From: an uncultured Collinsella sp.
GTDB taxonomy: Bacteria; Actinomycetota; Coriobacteriia; Coriobacteriales; Coriobacteriaceae
Length of the DNA: 64,000 nucleotides
Reading direction: 5' to 3'
Assembly: GCA_958412345.1 (NCBI GenBank)
Contig: CATYSO010000001.1
Coordinates: 1 to 64,000 of the forward strand
Part shown: one piece after another, positions 49,240 to 57,094 of the stretch
Position numbering within the stretch: position 1 is the first letter of the stretch
Layout of the letters: each line of letters begins with the position of its first letter
Program-made: the position numbers and the translations under genes
Notes under the pieces: generated by a model
Seen by the model: only the letters and a program-made list of their open reading frames with translations
Databases searched by the model: none
Told to the model about the DNA's origin: nothing

Positions 49240-52200
49240 ATGTCCACTACCTCAACCGATCCGCGCGCTGCCGCCGCCGCGCTGCTGGTCCCCGGCACCA
49301 CCTGCCATGGCTTTGCCGTCGAGCGCTGCGAGTCCGTGCCCGAGCTCGACTCGGACGCCTACGTGCTGCGCCACACTGCCTCGGGCGCGCGCCTGCTGTA
49401 CCTGGCGTGCGACGACGAGAACAAGGCCTTCGCCATTGGCTTTAAGACGCCGCCGGCCGATTCCACCGGCGTGTTCCATATTCTTGAGCACTCGGTGCTG
49501 TGCGGGTCGGCCAAGTTCCCCGTCAAGGAGCCGTTCGTCGACCTAATCAAGAGCTCCATGCAGACGTTCCTCAACGCCATGACCTACCCCGACAAGACCA
49601 TCTACCCCGTCGCCACCACCAACGAGCAGGATCTGTACAACCTGATGGACGTGTACCTGGACGCGGTGTTCAACCCGGCCATCTACACCAAGCCCACCAT
49701 TTTTGAGCAGGAGGGCTGGCACTACGAGCTGGACCTGCCGGAAGGCGCCGAGGGCGAGAGCGACGGCAGCTCCGCGAGCCTGCGCGAAGGCACGCTGCGC
49801 TATAACGGCGTGGTGTTCAACGAGATGAAGGGCGCTCTGTCCGACCCCATGAGCGTGCTGGACGACGCCGTCAACGCCGCGCTCTATCCCGACACAGCCT
49901 ATGCGCACGAGAGCGGCGGCGACCCGCGCGCGATTCCCGCGCTCACCTACGAGCAGTTCCTGGACACGCACGCACGCCACTACAATCCATCCAACTCTTA
50001 TATAACGCTCTACGGCGACCTGGACGTGGACCGCGCCCTGGCCTTTTTGGACGAGCGCTATCTGTCGCAGTCGAGTGCCGCGAGCCGCCGCATGGACGCC
50101 GCCGTTGCCGCCGGCGAGGACCCGTCCGCGCTGGCACCCAATCCGCTGGACGTGCAGGCGCCCGTGACCTGCGAGTATAAGCGCATCGAGATGGCCACCA
50201 CACCCGAGAACGCCCTGGTGGGCCTGGGCCTGGTGCTGGGCAGCGCGCTCGACCGCAAGCGCACGATCGCGGCGGATATCCTGTTTGAGGCGCTGCTGGG
50301 CTCCAACGAAGCACCGGTTAAGAAGGCCATTCTGGCTGCCGGTCTGGGCGGCAACGTGGTGAGCTACACCGCGGCCGAGAGCCTACAGCCCTACGAGCTC
50401 ATCATGCTGCAAAATGCGCAGCCCGGCGTGGCGCGCGAGCTGCGCCGCGTGTTCCAGGACGCCTGCCGCGACCTGTGCGAGCACGGCGTTCCGCGCGAGC
50501 GCCTGGAGGCCATCATCAGCAGCAACGAGTACGACCTGCGCCAGCGCGACTACGGTATCGCCGACGGCGTGGCCATTGCGTGTGACGCGCTGAGCACCTG
50601 GCTCTACGATGACGACGCCGCGACGCTGGCGCTCAAGTACGGCCCGGTGTACGAGGAGCTGCGCGGCGAGCTGGACGGCAGCTACTTTGAGGACCTGCTG
50701 CGCGAGCTCGTGCTGGAAAACGACCACATGGCACTGGTCGAGCTGGTGCCGGTGGACGCCGCCGAGGGTTCGGAGGGTGCCGAGGCCGCCGAGCTGGCAG
50801 CCAAGCGCGATGCCATGACCGATGCCGAGCTGGCCGACGTGGTCGAGCGCACGGCCGCGCTGCGTGCCGCGCAGGAGGCCGAGGACACGCCCGAGGCCAA
50901 GGCCACGCTGCCGCGCCTGCGCGTGTCCGACATTGGCGAGGCGCACCCCGAGCCACCGCTGGTCGTGGACACGACCGCGCCCATCGTCTGTCTGCGCCAC
51001 GACATCCCTACCAACCGCCTGGCCTACGCCATGCAGTATTTCGACCTGAGCTGCGTCGCGTTTGAGGACCTGCCCTATGTGACGCTGCTCTGCCGCCTGC
51101 TTAAGCAGCTGCCCACACGCGAGCATTCGGCCGAGGAACTCGACAACTTGCTCGCTGGTAAGCTCGGCTTTTTGAGCTTTACGACCGAAGTCATGACGCA
51201 GCCCGAAGTGGACGGCGTGCGCCCCTACCTGCTGGTGAGCGCCGGCGCCCTGTCCGAGAAGATCGATGCACTGGCGAGTCTGCCGCGCGAGGTATGGTCG
51301 AGCACGCTTTTGGCAGATGCCGACGCCGACCGCGTGCGCGACGTGCTCACGCAGATTCGCATTGGGCTTGAGCAGGGCTTTATCAACAACGGTCACTCGG
51401 CGGCGCTCGGTCGCGCGATGAGCTACAGCTCGCCTTCGGCCGTGGTGCGCGAGCAGCTTTCGGGCGTAGACTTCTACCTGTTCCTGCGCGATCTGCTCGA
51501 ACACTTTGACGAGCGCGTGGACGGGCTGCGTACCAAGCTTGCCGAGCTGGCAGAGCGCATCTTTGTGGCCGATGGCTGCATGGCGAGCTTTACCGGCAGC
51601 GATGAGGACTTTGACGCGTACTGGGATGCCGCGGGCAACCCGGGGCTTGGCGCGGGCGATGGCGCCGGCCGCGACGCGCTCGTGGTGCCGGCGCCGTGCG
51701 ACCGCCACGAGGCTTTCGTGATCCCCAGCGACATCTGCTTTGCCGCGCGTGCGTGCGATCCGCGTCGCCTGGGGCTCGACGTGACGGGCGCCTGGGCCGT
51801 GGCTGCCAACGCGCTCTCCTACGACTACCTGTGGAACGAGATCCGCGTGAAGGGCGGTGCGTACGGCTGCGGATTCCGCGCTGCCGGCGAGCGTCAGACG
51901 GCGTTCTACACCTACCGTGACCCGGCAATCGATCCTTCGATTGAGCGCGTGGCGCGCGCGGGTGCATGGCTTGGCAGCTTTGAGCCCGACGAGGCCGCCT
52001 TTGAGGGCTTTATCGTGAGCTGCGTGAGCGGCATGGACGCGCCGGTGAAGCCGTACGCGCTCACCAAGCGCCGCAACACGACCTACCTGGCCGGGCTCGA
52101 TCCGCATGCGCGCGAGGAGCGTCGCGCCCAGATGCTCGCCGCCACGCCCGGTGAGCTGCGCTCGCTCGGCACCGACGTGACGCGCATCGCAGCCGAGTCG

Positions 52201-52278
52201 CCCACCTGCGTCTTTGGCGGCCGCGACGTCATCGCAAAGAGCAACGCCGGCTTTAACGTCATCGACCTGCTGGGCTAA
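49240..52278 (+). CDS. M16C (presequence-protease type) zinc peptidase
   Basis: 1012 residues, the length of the PreP/CYM1 group, with four M16-type domains. The inverted zinc motif HILEH (in GVFHILEHSVLCGS) lies near residue 75 with the downstream Glu in the DEMKGALSDPM region. PVTCEYKRIEMATTPEN and AFDYLWNEIRVKGGAYGCGF-like segments match the second half. Probably a cytoplasmic oligopeptidase. The ATG at 49240 (MSTTSTDP) has AAAGGAG upstream; the reading frame open to 49033 is not needed. Confidence 0.94.
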   Translation: MSTTSTDPRAAAAALLVPGTTCHGFAVERCESVPELDSDAYVLRHTASGARLLYLACDDENKAFAIGFKTPPADSTGVFHILEHSVLCGSAKFPVKEPFVDLIKSSMQTFLNAMTYPDKTIYPVATTNEQDLYNLMDVYLDAVFNPAIYTKPTIFEQEGWHYELDLPEGAEGESDGSSASLREGTLRYNGVVFNEMKGALSDPMSVLDDAVNAALYPDTAYAHESGGDPRAIPALTYEQFLDTHARHYNPSNSYITLYGDLDVDRALAFLDERYLSQSSAASRRMDAAVAAGEDPSALAPNPLDVQAPVTCEYKRIEMATTPENALVGLGLVLGSALDRKRTIAADILFEALLGSNEAPVKKAILAAGLGGNVVSYTAAESLQPYELIMLQNAQPGVARELRRVFQDACRDLCEHGVPRERLEAIISSNEYDLRQRDYGIADGVAIACDALSTWLYDDDAATLALKYGPVYEELRGELDGSYFEDLLRELVLENDHMALVELVPVDAAEGSEGAEAAELAAKRDAMTDAELADVVERTAALRAAQEAEDTPEAKATLPRLRVSDIGEAHPEPPLVVDTTAPIVCLRHDIPTNRLAYAMQYFDLSCVAFEDLPYVTLLCRLLKQLPTREHSAEELDNLLAGKLGFLSFTTEVMTQPEVDGVRPYLLVSAGALSEKIDALASLPREVWSSTLLADADADRVRDVLTQIRIGLEQGFINNGHSAALGRAMSYSSPSAVVREQLSGVDFYLFLRDLLEHFDERVDGLRTKLAELAERIFVADGCMASFTGSDEDFDAYWDAAGNPGLGAGDGAGRDALVVPAPCDRHEAFVIPSDICFAARACDPRRLGLDVTGAWAVAANALSYDYLWNEIRVKGGAYGCGFRAAGERQTAFYTYRDPAIDPSIERVARAGAWLGSFEPDEAAFEGFIVSCVSGMDAPVKPYALTKRRNTTYLAGLDPHAREERRAQMLAATPGELRSLGTDVTRIAAESPTCVFGGRDVIAKSNAGFNVIDLLG

Positions 52279-52287
52279 CGCACAGCA

Positions 52288-52329
52288 AAGGTAGATTTTT
52301 GGGACATGCCTGAAAATCTACCTTTTTTC
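52288..52329 (+). terminator. Terminator of the M16 gene
   Basis: AAAGGTAGATTTT / AAAATCTACCTTT with loop TGGGACATGCCTG and a T tail. The hairpin with its TGGGACATG loop recurs, degraded and inverted, at 54962-54992. Confidence 0.85.
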
Positions 52330-52357
52330 TGCGGCTTGGACGGGGCGGCGCAGCCCA

Positions 52358-52438
52358 CTGCGGCGGTTTGTCTCGATCTGTAACATCTAGGTCCGATTTT
52401 GCCGAGTTACTGTTACAGATCGAGACGAACTGCCGCAG
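52358..52438. repeat. Long inverted repeat LIR4
   Basis: 28-nt arms match at 26 positions (CTGCGGC, TCTCGATCTGTAACA); both mismatches would be G-U pairs in RNA. Loop 25 nt. Confidence 0.8.
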
Positions 52439-52452
52439 ACGCCCATCACAGC

Positions 52453-52492
52453 ACAGACCACCACAAAGGTGCCTGTCCCCTTTCTCAGTGGT
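52453..52492. repeat. REP-like hairpin left of hicAB
   Basis: CACCAC...GTGGTG outer and AAAGG...CCTTT inner stems around GTGCCTGTCC. A related loop (GGTGCCTGT) is in the hicB terminator. Confidence 0.6.
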
Positions 52493-52540
52493 GATTCGAA
52501 CGCTTGTTCTATACGTACACATGTTCTATATTATGAGTGT

Positions 52541-52578
52541 TTGCATCGGACTTAAATTGCAACTATAATATAGTTGCA
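52541..52578 (+). promoter_or_regulatory. hicAB promoter with operator palindrome
   Basis: TTGCAT (52541-52546), 17 bp, TATAAT (52564-52569). The -10 lies inside a palindrome with 10-bp perfect arms TGCAACTATA / TATAGTTGCA (52558-52578), the expected position for HicB autorepression. Confidence 0.75.
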
Positions 52579-52592
52579 GGATGTGAGGCAGG

Positions 52593-52856
52593 ATGACTCG
52601 GATCGACAAACTCATCGCCCAGCTGCTTAGCTGTCCTTCAACGTATAGATTTGCTGACTTTCTTAAAGTTATGGCTTCATATGGCTTTGAAATGGACAAC
52701 AAAGGCAAGACATCCGGATCGCGCATTCGCTTCTACAGGCCATCGGACGGCAGAATGTTCGTGATGCACGCACCCCATCCATCTGACGAATTGACGGCGG
52801 GAACCATCCGAAACATCGTTCGATTTCTACAAGATGTCGGAGGCAGCCATGAGTAA
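52593..52856 (+). CDS. hicA: HicA-type toxin
   Basis: An 87-residue mRNA interferase-like toxin with a dsRBD fold. The family pattern is visible as FADFLKVMASYGFEM, GSRIRFYRP, MHAPHP (catalytic His region) and LTAGTIRNIVRFLQDVG. It is longer than minimal HicA (about 60) but matches the longer subfamily. It overlaps hicB by 8 bp. Confidence 0.88.
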   Translation: MTRIDKLIAQLLSCPSTYRFADFLKVMASYGFEMDNKGKTSGSRIRFYRPSDGRMFVMHAPHPSDELTAGTIRNIVRFLQDVGGSHE

Positions 52857-53178
52857 CGTTTTGGCTTACAAGGGTTATTTCGCCCCGGTCGAGTTCGATG
52901 CCGAACAGCACGTGCTGACAGGTATGGTCGCCGGCATTAGGGACGCAATTGTATTTGAAGGCTCCACGGTTGAAGAAGTGGAGCGATGCTTCCACGACGC
53001 CGTCGACGATTACCTTGAGTTTTGTGCCGAAAAGGGCAAGGAACCAGAGCGGGCTTTTAAGGGCTCATTCAATGTGAGAACAGGCTCCGAGCTTCACAAG
53101 CAGGCAGCACTGGCGGCGGCAAAGAAGGGTGAATCGCTTAACAAATTTGTGGCCGAAGCAATCGCCGCGGCGTTGTAA
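52849..53178 (+). CDS. hicB: HicB-type antitoxin
   Basis: 109 residues. The N-terminal partial RNase H-like domain (VLAYKGYFAPVEFDAEQHVLTG, in parts, and VEEVERCFHDAVDDYL) is followed by a ribbon-helix-helix DNA-binding end (FNVRTGSELHKQAALAAAKKGESLNKFVAEAIAAAL, in parts). ATG 52849 lies inside the hicA end with GGAGGC upstream, so translation is coupled. Confidence 0.9.
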   Translation: MSNVLAYKGYFAPVEFDAEQHVLTGMVAGIRDAIVFEGSTVEEVERCFHDAVDDYLEFCAEKGKEPERAFKGSFNVRTGSELHKQAALAAAKKGESLNKFVAEAIAAAL

Positions 53179-53195
53179 TAGAGACGAGTCGCCAT

Positions 53196-53241
53196 CAAAA
53201 CCACCACGAGGGTGCCTGTGTTCCCTTCGTGGTGGTTTTCG
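53196..53241 (+). terminator. Terminator of hicAB
   Basis: AAAACCACCACGAGGG / CCCTTCGTGGTGGTTTT with loop TGCCTGTGTT, followed by TTTTCGCTG. The stem has one bulge. Confidence 0.85.
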
Positions 53242-53243
53242 CT

Positions 53244-53295
53244 GTTTGCCCAGATAAAACCTGCCAAAATAAACCTGTCCCTTTTTGGTAGGTTT
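53244..53295 (+). repeat. REP-like palindrome B with linker
   Basis: The linker GTTTGCCCAGATAAAAC is followed by the AAACCTGCCAAAATAAACC / TGTCCCTTTTTGGTAGGTTT palindrome. It directly follows the hicAB terminator and ends 16 nt before the next start codon. Confidence 0.85.
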
Positions 53296-53311
53296 GGGAG
53301 AGGGAGCCGGG

Positions 53312-53908
53312 ATGGACAAGACTGAGTTGCGGCGAGCGGTGATTGCTCGGCGCGATGCTCTTGATTTGGACTTGCGGGCGGCGAAGTCTGCTGATATCTG
53401 TGCGCGGCTGATTGAGCTGCTGGGCCGCTTGGATGCCGCGGCGCCGCACACCGTTGCCGTCTATGCCGCTATGGGTTCCGAGGCAGACCCTGCCGCGTTT
53501 GCCGCTGCGGCCGCCGCGCGCGGCTGGCGCGTGGCCTATCCGTGCATGCTCTCGGCAACAGACACCGTGGCTTGTGGCCAGCGCATGTGCATGCGAGCAG
53601 TTGCCGCCGACGATGCGTCCGCGGCTCCGTTTATCGCCCACCCCGCGCGGGCCTTTGCGGCCACGAACATCGACAGCAGCCGCTTCCCTATCGTGCCTGC
53701 CGAAGCTCTCGACATGATCGTCGTGCCACTCGTGGCCTTCGACCAAGCCGGCGCGCGCCTGGGCTACGGCGGCGGCTGCTATGACCGCTATCTGCCCATG
53801 CTTTCGGCCACATGCCAGATCATCGGCATCGCCTTTGACGAACAGCGCGTCGACCACATCCCCACCGACACCCACGACCTGCCGCTGCCCAACATCATCA
53901 GCGCCTAA
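53312..53908 (+). CDS. 5-formyltetrahydrofolate cyclo-ligase
   Basis: Converts 5-formyl-THF to 5,10-methenyl-THF with ATP. 198 residues with the family ends MDKTELRRAVIARRDAL and the ATP/Mg loop LGYGGGCYDRYL, plus VAVYAAMGSEAD. The ATG at 53312 follows AGAGGGAG. The frame is open upstream to 53285 only through repeat B, so the shorter start is preferred. Confidence 0.93.
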   Translation: MDKTELRRAVIARRDALDLDLRAAKSADICARLIELLGRLDAAAPHTVAVYAAMGSEADPAAFAAAAAARGWRVAYPCMLSATDTVACGQRMCMRAVAADDASAAPFIAHPARAFAATNIDSSRFPIVPAEALDMIVVPLVAFDQAGARLGYGGGCYDRYLPMLSATCQIIGIAFDEQRVDHIPTDTHDLPLPNIISA

Positions 53909-53931
53909 CGGCTGGCGCACCTCCCAACAGC

Positions 53932-54858
53932 CTAGTGCTCCTCGCCGGCGCGGGCCAGGTCGTAGGGCGTGGTCTGGTAGACGTAGTAGTTGAGCCAGTT
54001 GGTGTAGAACAGCTGAGCCTGGCTGCGCCAGACGTTGCGCGGCTCGGCGGCGGGGTCGTCGTCCGGGAAGTAATGCGCCGGCACCTCCGGGTTGAGCCCG
54101 CGCTTCACGTCGCGCTCATACTCCAGGCGCAGCGTATCGGTATCGTACTCGGGGTGGCCAAAGACAAAGAAGCGGCGGCTGTCGGTCGATTTGACGATGT
54201 ACAGGCCCACCTCGTCGGACACGGCCACGACCTCGAGCTGCGGCTCGGCCTCCACGTCCTCGCGGCGCACGTCGGTGTTGCGCGAGTGCACGGCATAGAA
54301 GCGGTCGTCAAAGCCGCGGACCAGCGGGCTTTGCGGCTTCACCAGATGATGCTCAAACACGCCGCTCGCCTTAGCCGGCAAATCGTACTTCTGAATACCG
54401 TAATGGTGATACAGGCCCGCCTGCGCGCCCCAGCAAATGTGCAGCGTGGAGTGCACGTGCGTGGTGGACCAGTCCATGATCTGGCAGAGCTCGGGCCAGT
54501 AGTCGACTTCCTCGAACGGCATCTGCTCCACCGGCGCGCCCGTGATGATCAGGCCGTCGTAGTGGATGTCTCGGATGTCGTCGAACGTGCGGTAGAACGT
54601 CTCCAGATGGCCGGCGCTCACGTGCGTGGCCTCGTGCGTCTTGGTGCGCAGCAGGTCCACCTCCACCTGCAACGGCGTGTTGGAGAGCTTGCGCATGATC
54701 TGCGTCTCGGTGGCGATCTTGGTGGGCATGAGGTTGAGGATGAGCACGCGCAGCGGGCGGATGTCCTGATGCAGCGCGCGGTACTCGGTCATGACAAAGA
54801 TGTTCTCGCTCTCGAGCTGCGCGGCGGCAGGGAGGGCGTCGGGGATGCGAATGGGCAT
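53932..54858 (-). CDS. metA: Homoserine O-acetyltransferase, MetA type
   Basis: Acylates homoserine in methionine synthesis. 308 residues of the MetA family. The catalytic Cys142 lies in HICWGAQAG, and His/Glu occur in [12 protein letters not shown]. Residue 111 is Glu (TGAPVEQMP). Published work on MetA shows Glu at this position gives acetyl-CoA use and Gly gives succinyl-CoA use, so this enzyme is predicted to be an acetyltransferase. It converges on the folate gene, 23 nt apart. No SAM riboswitch was seen in its short leader. Confidence 0.95.
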   Translation of the reverse strand: MPIRIPDALPAAAQLESENIFVMTEYRALHQDIRPLRVLILNLMPTKIATETQIMRKLSNTPLQVEVDLLRTKTHEATHVSAGHLETFYRTFDDIRDIHYDGLIITGAPVEQMPFEEVDYWPELCQIMDWSTTHVHSTLHICWGAQAGLYHHYGIQKYDLPAKASGVFEHHLVKPQSPLVRGFDDRFYAVHSRNTDVRREDVEAEPQLEVVAVSDEVGLYIVKSTDSRRFFVFGHPEYDTDTLRLEYERDVKRGLNPEVPAHYFPDDDPAAEPRNVWRSQAQLFYTNWLNYYVYQTTPYDLARAGEEH

Positions 54859-54961
54859 GGATGCTCCTTACGAGTCAGTTGCAGCTATGGTACAACGAGC
54901 GGCCCCCTCCGCGCGAGCACATCGCCCAGCGATGCCGTCAGCGGCCCAAATCACTCCAAAA

Positions 54962-54992
54962 GTAGAGATTAAAGCATGTCCCAAAATTCTAC
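54962..54992 (-). repeat. Second copy of the GTAGA...GGGACATG hairpin
   Basis: Read on the minus strand it matches the M16 terminator hairpin loop region (52291-52321) at about 26 of 31 positions. It lies between metA and the LDH-like gene. Confidence 0.55.
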
Positions 54993-55069
54993 GGCGCTTT
55001 AGCCTAGCAAAGTGGCAGCTGGACGCTACAATGGTTCGACGCGAAAAACTCGGCCGAAAGGATACATAT

Positions 55070-56047
55070 ATGTACCAGACGCGTAAGATCGGTGTGGTCG
55101 GCCAGGGCCACGTAGGAGCACATGTCGCCAACAGCCTGCTTATGCAGGGCATTGCCGACGAGCTGTACCTGTGCGATATCAACGAGGCCAAGGTGACGTC
55201 CGAGGTCCAGGACCTGCGCGACTCCCTTTCGTTTGTCCCGTATAACACCAAGATCGTCAACTGCTACGACCACTACGAGGAGCTGGCCTGCTGCGACGTC
55301 ATCGTCAACGCCGCCGGCAAGGTCGCGCTGGCCGCCGGCAACCGCGACGGCGAGCTGTTCTTTACCACCGATGCCGCCCGCACCTTTGCCAAGCGCATCG
55401 TCGATGCCGGCTTCGACGGCATCTTCGTGAGCATCTCCAACCCCTGTGACGTCGTGTGCACCGAGCTGTGGCACCTGACCGGCTACGATCCCAAGAAGAT
55501 CATCGGATCGGGCTGTGGTCTGGATTCCGCCCGTCTGCGCACCGAGATCTCCAAGAAGGTCGGCGTGAGCCCCAAGTCCATCGACGCCTACATGATCGGC
55601 GAGCACGGCTTTAGCCAGCTGGCCGCCTTTAAGGCCGCAACCATCGCCGGCAAGAGCCTCAACGAACTTCAGGCCGAGAACCCCAACAAGTATGCCTTCG
55701 ACCACATGGAGATCGAGGAGCTCGCGCGCAAGGGCGGCTACGTAACCTACCAAGGCAAGCAGTGCACCGAGTACGCCGTCGCCAACTCCGCCGCGCGCGT
55801 CTGCGCCGCCGTGCTGCACAACGAGTACGCCGTGCTTTCGGCATCCACGCTCATGACCGGCCAGTATGGCGAGGAGGGTATCTTTACCTCCCTGCCGTGC
55901 GTGATCGGCGCCGAGGGCGTCGAGGAGGTCTACACGCTCGACCTGTCCGAGCACGAGCTCGAGGGCTTCCACAAGAGCTGCCAGCACATTCGCGACAACA
56001 TCGCCCAGCTCGACTGGTGGGATGCCGAGGCTTACGACGCCAAGTAG
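55070..56047 (+). CDS. L-lactate/2-hydroxyacid dehydrogenase, LDH/MDH superfamily
   Basis: 325 residues. The Rossmann motif is GVVGQGHVGAHVAN, followed by LYLCDINE (Asp for NAD), VSISNPCDVVCTELW, the catalytic His in MIGEHGFSQ and a C-terminal LDH fold. The substrate-loop part (AAGKVALAAGNRDGELF) is unlike standard MDH and recalls L-2-hydroxyisocaproate dehydrogenases, so the 2-oxoacid used is uncertain. ATG 55070 has GAAAGGA 8 nt upstream; a TACAAT (55027-55032) may be the -10. Confidence 0.9.
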   Translation: MYQTRKIGVVGQGHVGAHVANSLLMQGIADELYLCDINEAKVTSEVQDLRDSLSFVPYNTKIVNCYDHYEELACCDVIVNAAGKVALAAGNRDGELFFTTDAARTFAKRIVDAGFDGIFVSISNPCDVVCTELWHLTGYDPKKIIGSGCGLDSARLRTEISKKVGVSPKSIDAYMIGEHGFSQLAAFKAATIAGKSLNELQAENPNKYAFDHMEIEELARKGGYVTYQGKQCTEYAVANSAARVCAAVLHNEYAVLSASTLMTGQYGEEGIFTSLPCVIGAEGVEEVYTLDLSEHELEGFHKSCQHIRDNIAQLDWWDAEAYDAK

Positions 56048-56090
56048 GCCGTAGGCTGCCGCAACCTTGCGAATCTAAACACGATACTAA

Positions 56091-56131
56091 GCGGGCCGCG
56101 CCGGAAATCCCCGGCGCAGCCCGCTTTTTTG
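56091..56131 (+). terminator. Terminator of the LDH-like gene
   Basis: AAGCGGGCCGCGCCGG / CCGGCGCAGCCCGCTT with a 5-6 nt loop and TTTTTT. Confidence 0.93.
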
Positions 56132-56154
56132 ACTCACGCAGTGCCCTTGCGAAT

Positions 56155-56335
56155 CGAAGGTGAATACTTTTCCGCGAAGTGAACGAGCAAAAACGAGCCC
56201 CCGAAGCATCGACACTTTTAAGAGGCCGTTTCCTGCGGTTTCGCCGAGCTTTTCCTGCAGTTTTGGCATCAAAAAGTGTGGATGCTTCGGGGTCCAAAAT
56301 AGGTCGTTCACTTCGCGGAAAAGTATTCACCTTCG
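56155..56335. repeat. Long inverted repeat LIR3 (32-bp perfect arms)
   Basis: Outer arms 56155-56186 and 56304-56335 are perfectly complementary over 32 bp. An internal loop with exactly 11 nt on each side follows. Inner 21-nt arms (56199-56219, 56272-56292) then have one mismatch, with a 52-nt apex that repeats TTTCCTGC. It sits between convergent genes. Confidence 0.92.
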
Positions 56336-56361
56336 TTTTTCGACAGATGGAACAGGGCGCT

Positions 56362-57009
56362 TTAATCCTCAAACCACGCGATTGCGCGAATGGGCGAGCC
56401 GTCGCAATCCTCGATTTTGAGCGGTGCGCAGCTAAACCAGAACAGATCGTCGCCGCAACAGTCCAAGTCCTTTAGATTCTCGATGTTGACGATATCGCAT
56501 GCGCGGAACAACTTCTTGTGGCGCGTCAGGTTTTCGTCCGCGATGGGGTCGAGTCCAATTACATCAAAGCCGATGCCCTTGTAGCCGCCGTCGATGATCA
56601 GGTCCAACACTTCGTCGTCCAAGCAAGGATAGTCGCCAAAGTACGCCTCGGTTCCCCAGCGCTTATCCCAACCCAAGTTGAACAGCAAAAACTCGGCCTG
56701 GGTCACCTTATCGCCATAGGGACGGAGTTGCTCCACAGTAATGGCCTCACCCTCGGCGAGCATGCGGCAATCGACAACCAATGCCCTGCCTATAAACTGG
56801 CTTGCCGGAAACGCATCGAGCGTCGTGCGGTCGGCAAACAGATGCGCCGGTGGATCCATATGCGTCCCCGTATGGGTGTACATCTGCATGAGCGTCTCTT
56901 TAAATCCGTCGTGCTCGTAGGTACTCGCTGGCAGCAGCTTGGGTGTATCGGCTCCGGGAAATACCGGCATGTCTTCCCTAATCGTGTGAGTCAAATCAAG
57001 CACGCGCAT
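56362..57009 (-). CDS. Cyclase-family (kynurenine formamidase-like) hydrolase
   Basis: A 215-residue member of the Mn/Zn cyclase family. The metal motif HTGTHMDPPAH is intact, as are LDLTHTIREDMPVFPG and the late IGFDVIGLDPI. The start at 57009 follows GGGGA. The substrate is unknown: kynurenine formamidase and other amide or lactone hydrolases share this fold. It lies downstream of the SIS gene, past a terminator-like hairpin. Confidence 0.88.
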   Translation of the reverse strand: MRVLDLTHTIREDMPVFPGADTPKLLPASTYEHDGFKETLMQMYTHTGTHMDPPAHLFADRTTLDAFPASQFIGRALVVDCRMLAEGEAITVEQLRPYGDKVTQAEFLLFNLGWDKRWGTEAYFGDYPCLDDEVLDLIIDGGYKGIGFDVIGLDPIADENLTRHKKLFRACDIVNIENLKDLDCCGDDLFWFSCAPLKIEDCDGSPIRAIAWFED

Positions 57010-57039
57010 GTTCAGTCCCCATTTCTTTCTTGGCAAAGC

Positions 57040-57071
57040 AAAACGGGGCCCGCACTTGGCGGAAGCCCCGT
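57040..57071 (-). terminator. Terminator after the SIS gene
   Basis: ACGGGGC / GCCCCGT with a 15-nt internal part and TTTTGCTTTG on the minus strand. It would reduce read-through into the cyclase gene. Confidence 0.75.
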
Positions 57072-57094
57072 CGTGAGAGGTTATTCCCGGTATA

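Noticed and set aside
54859..55069. SAM riboswitch upstream of metA
   Set aside because: The leader is short and lacks the conserved SAM-I core and a terminator stem.
56155..56335. Retron msr/msd or an IS200-like end
   Set aside because: There is no reverse transcriptase or transposase anywhere in the window, and no branching-G context could be argued.
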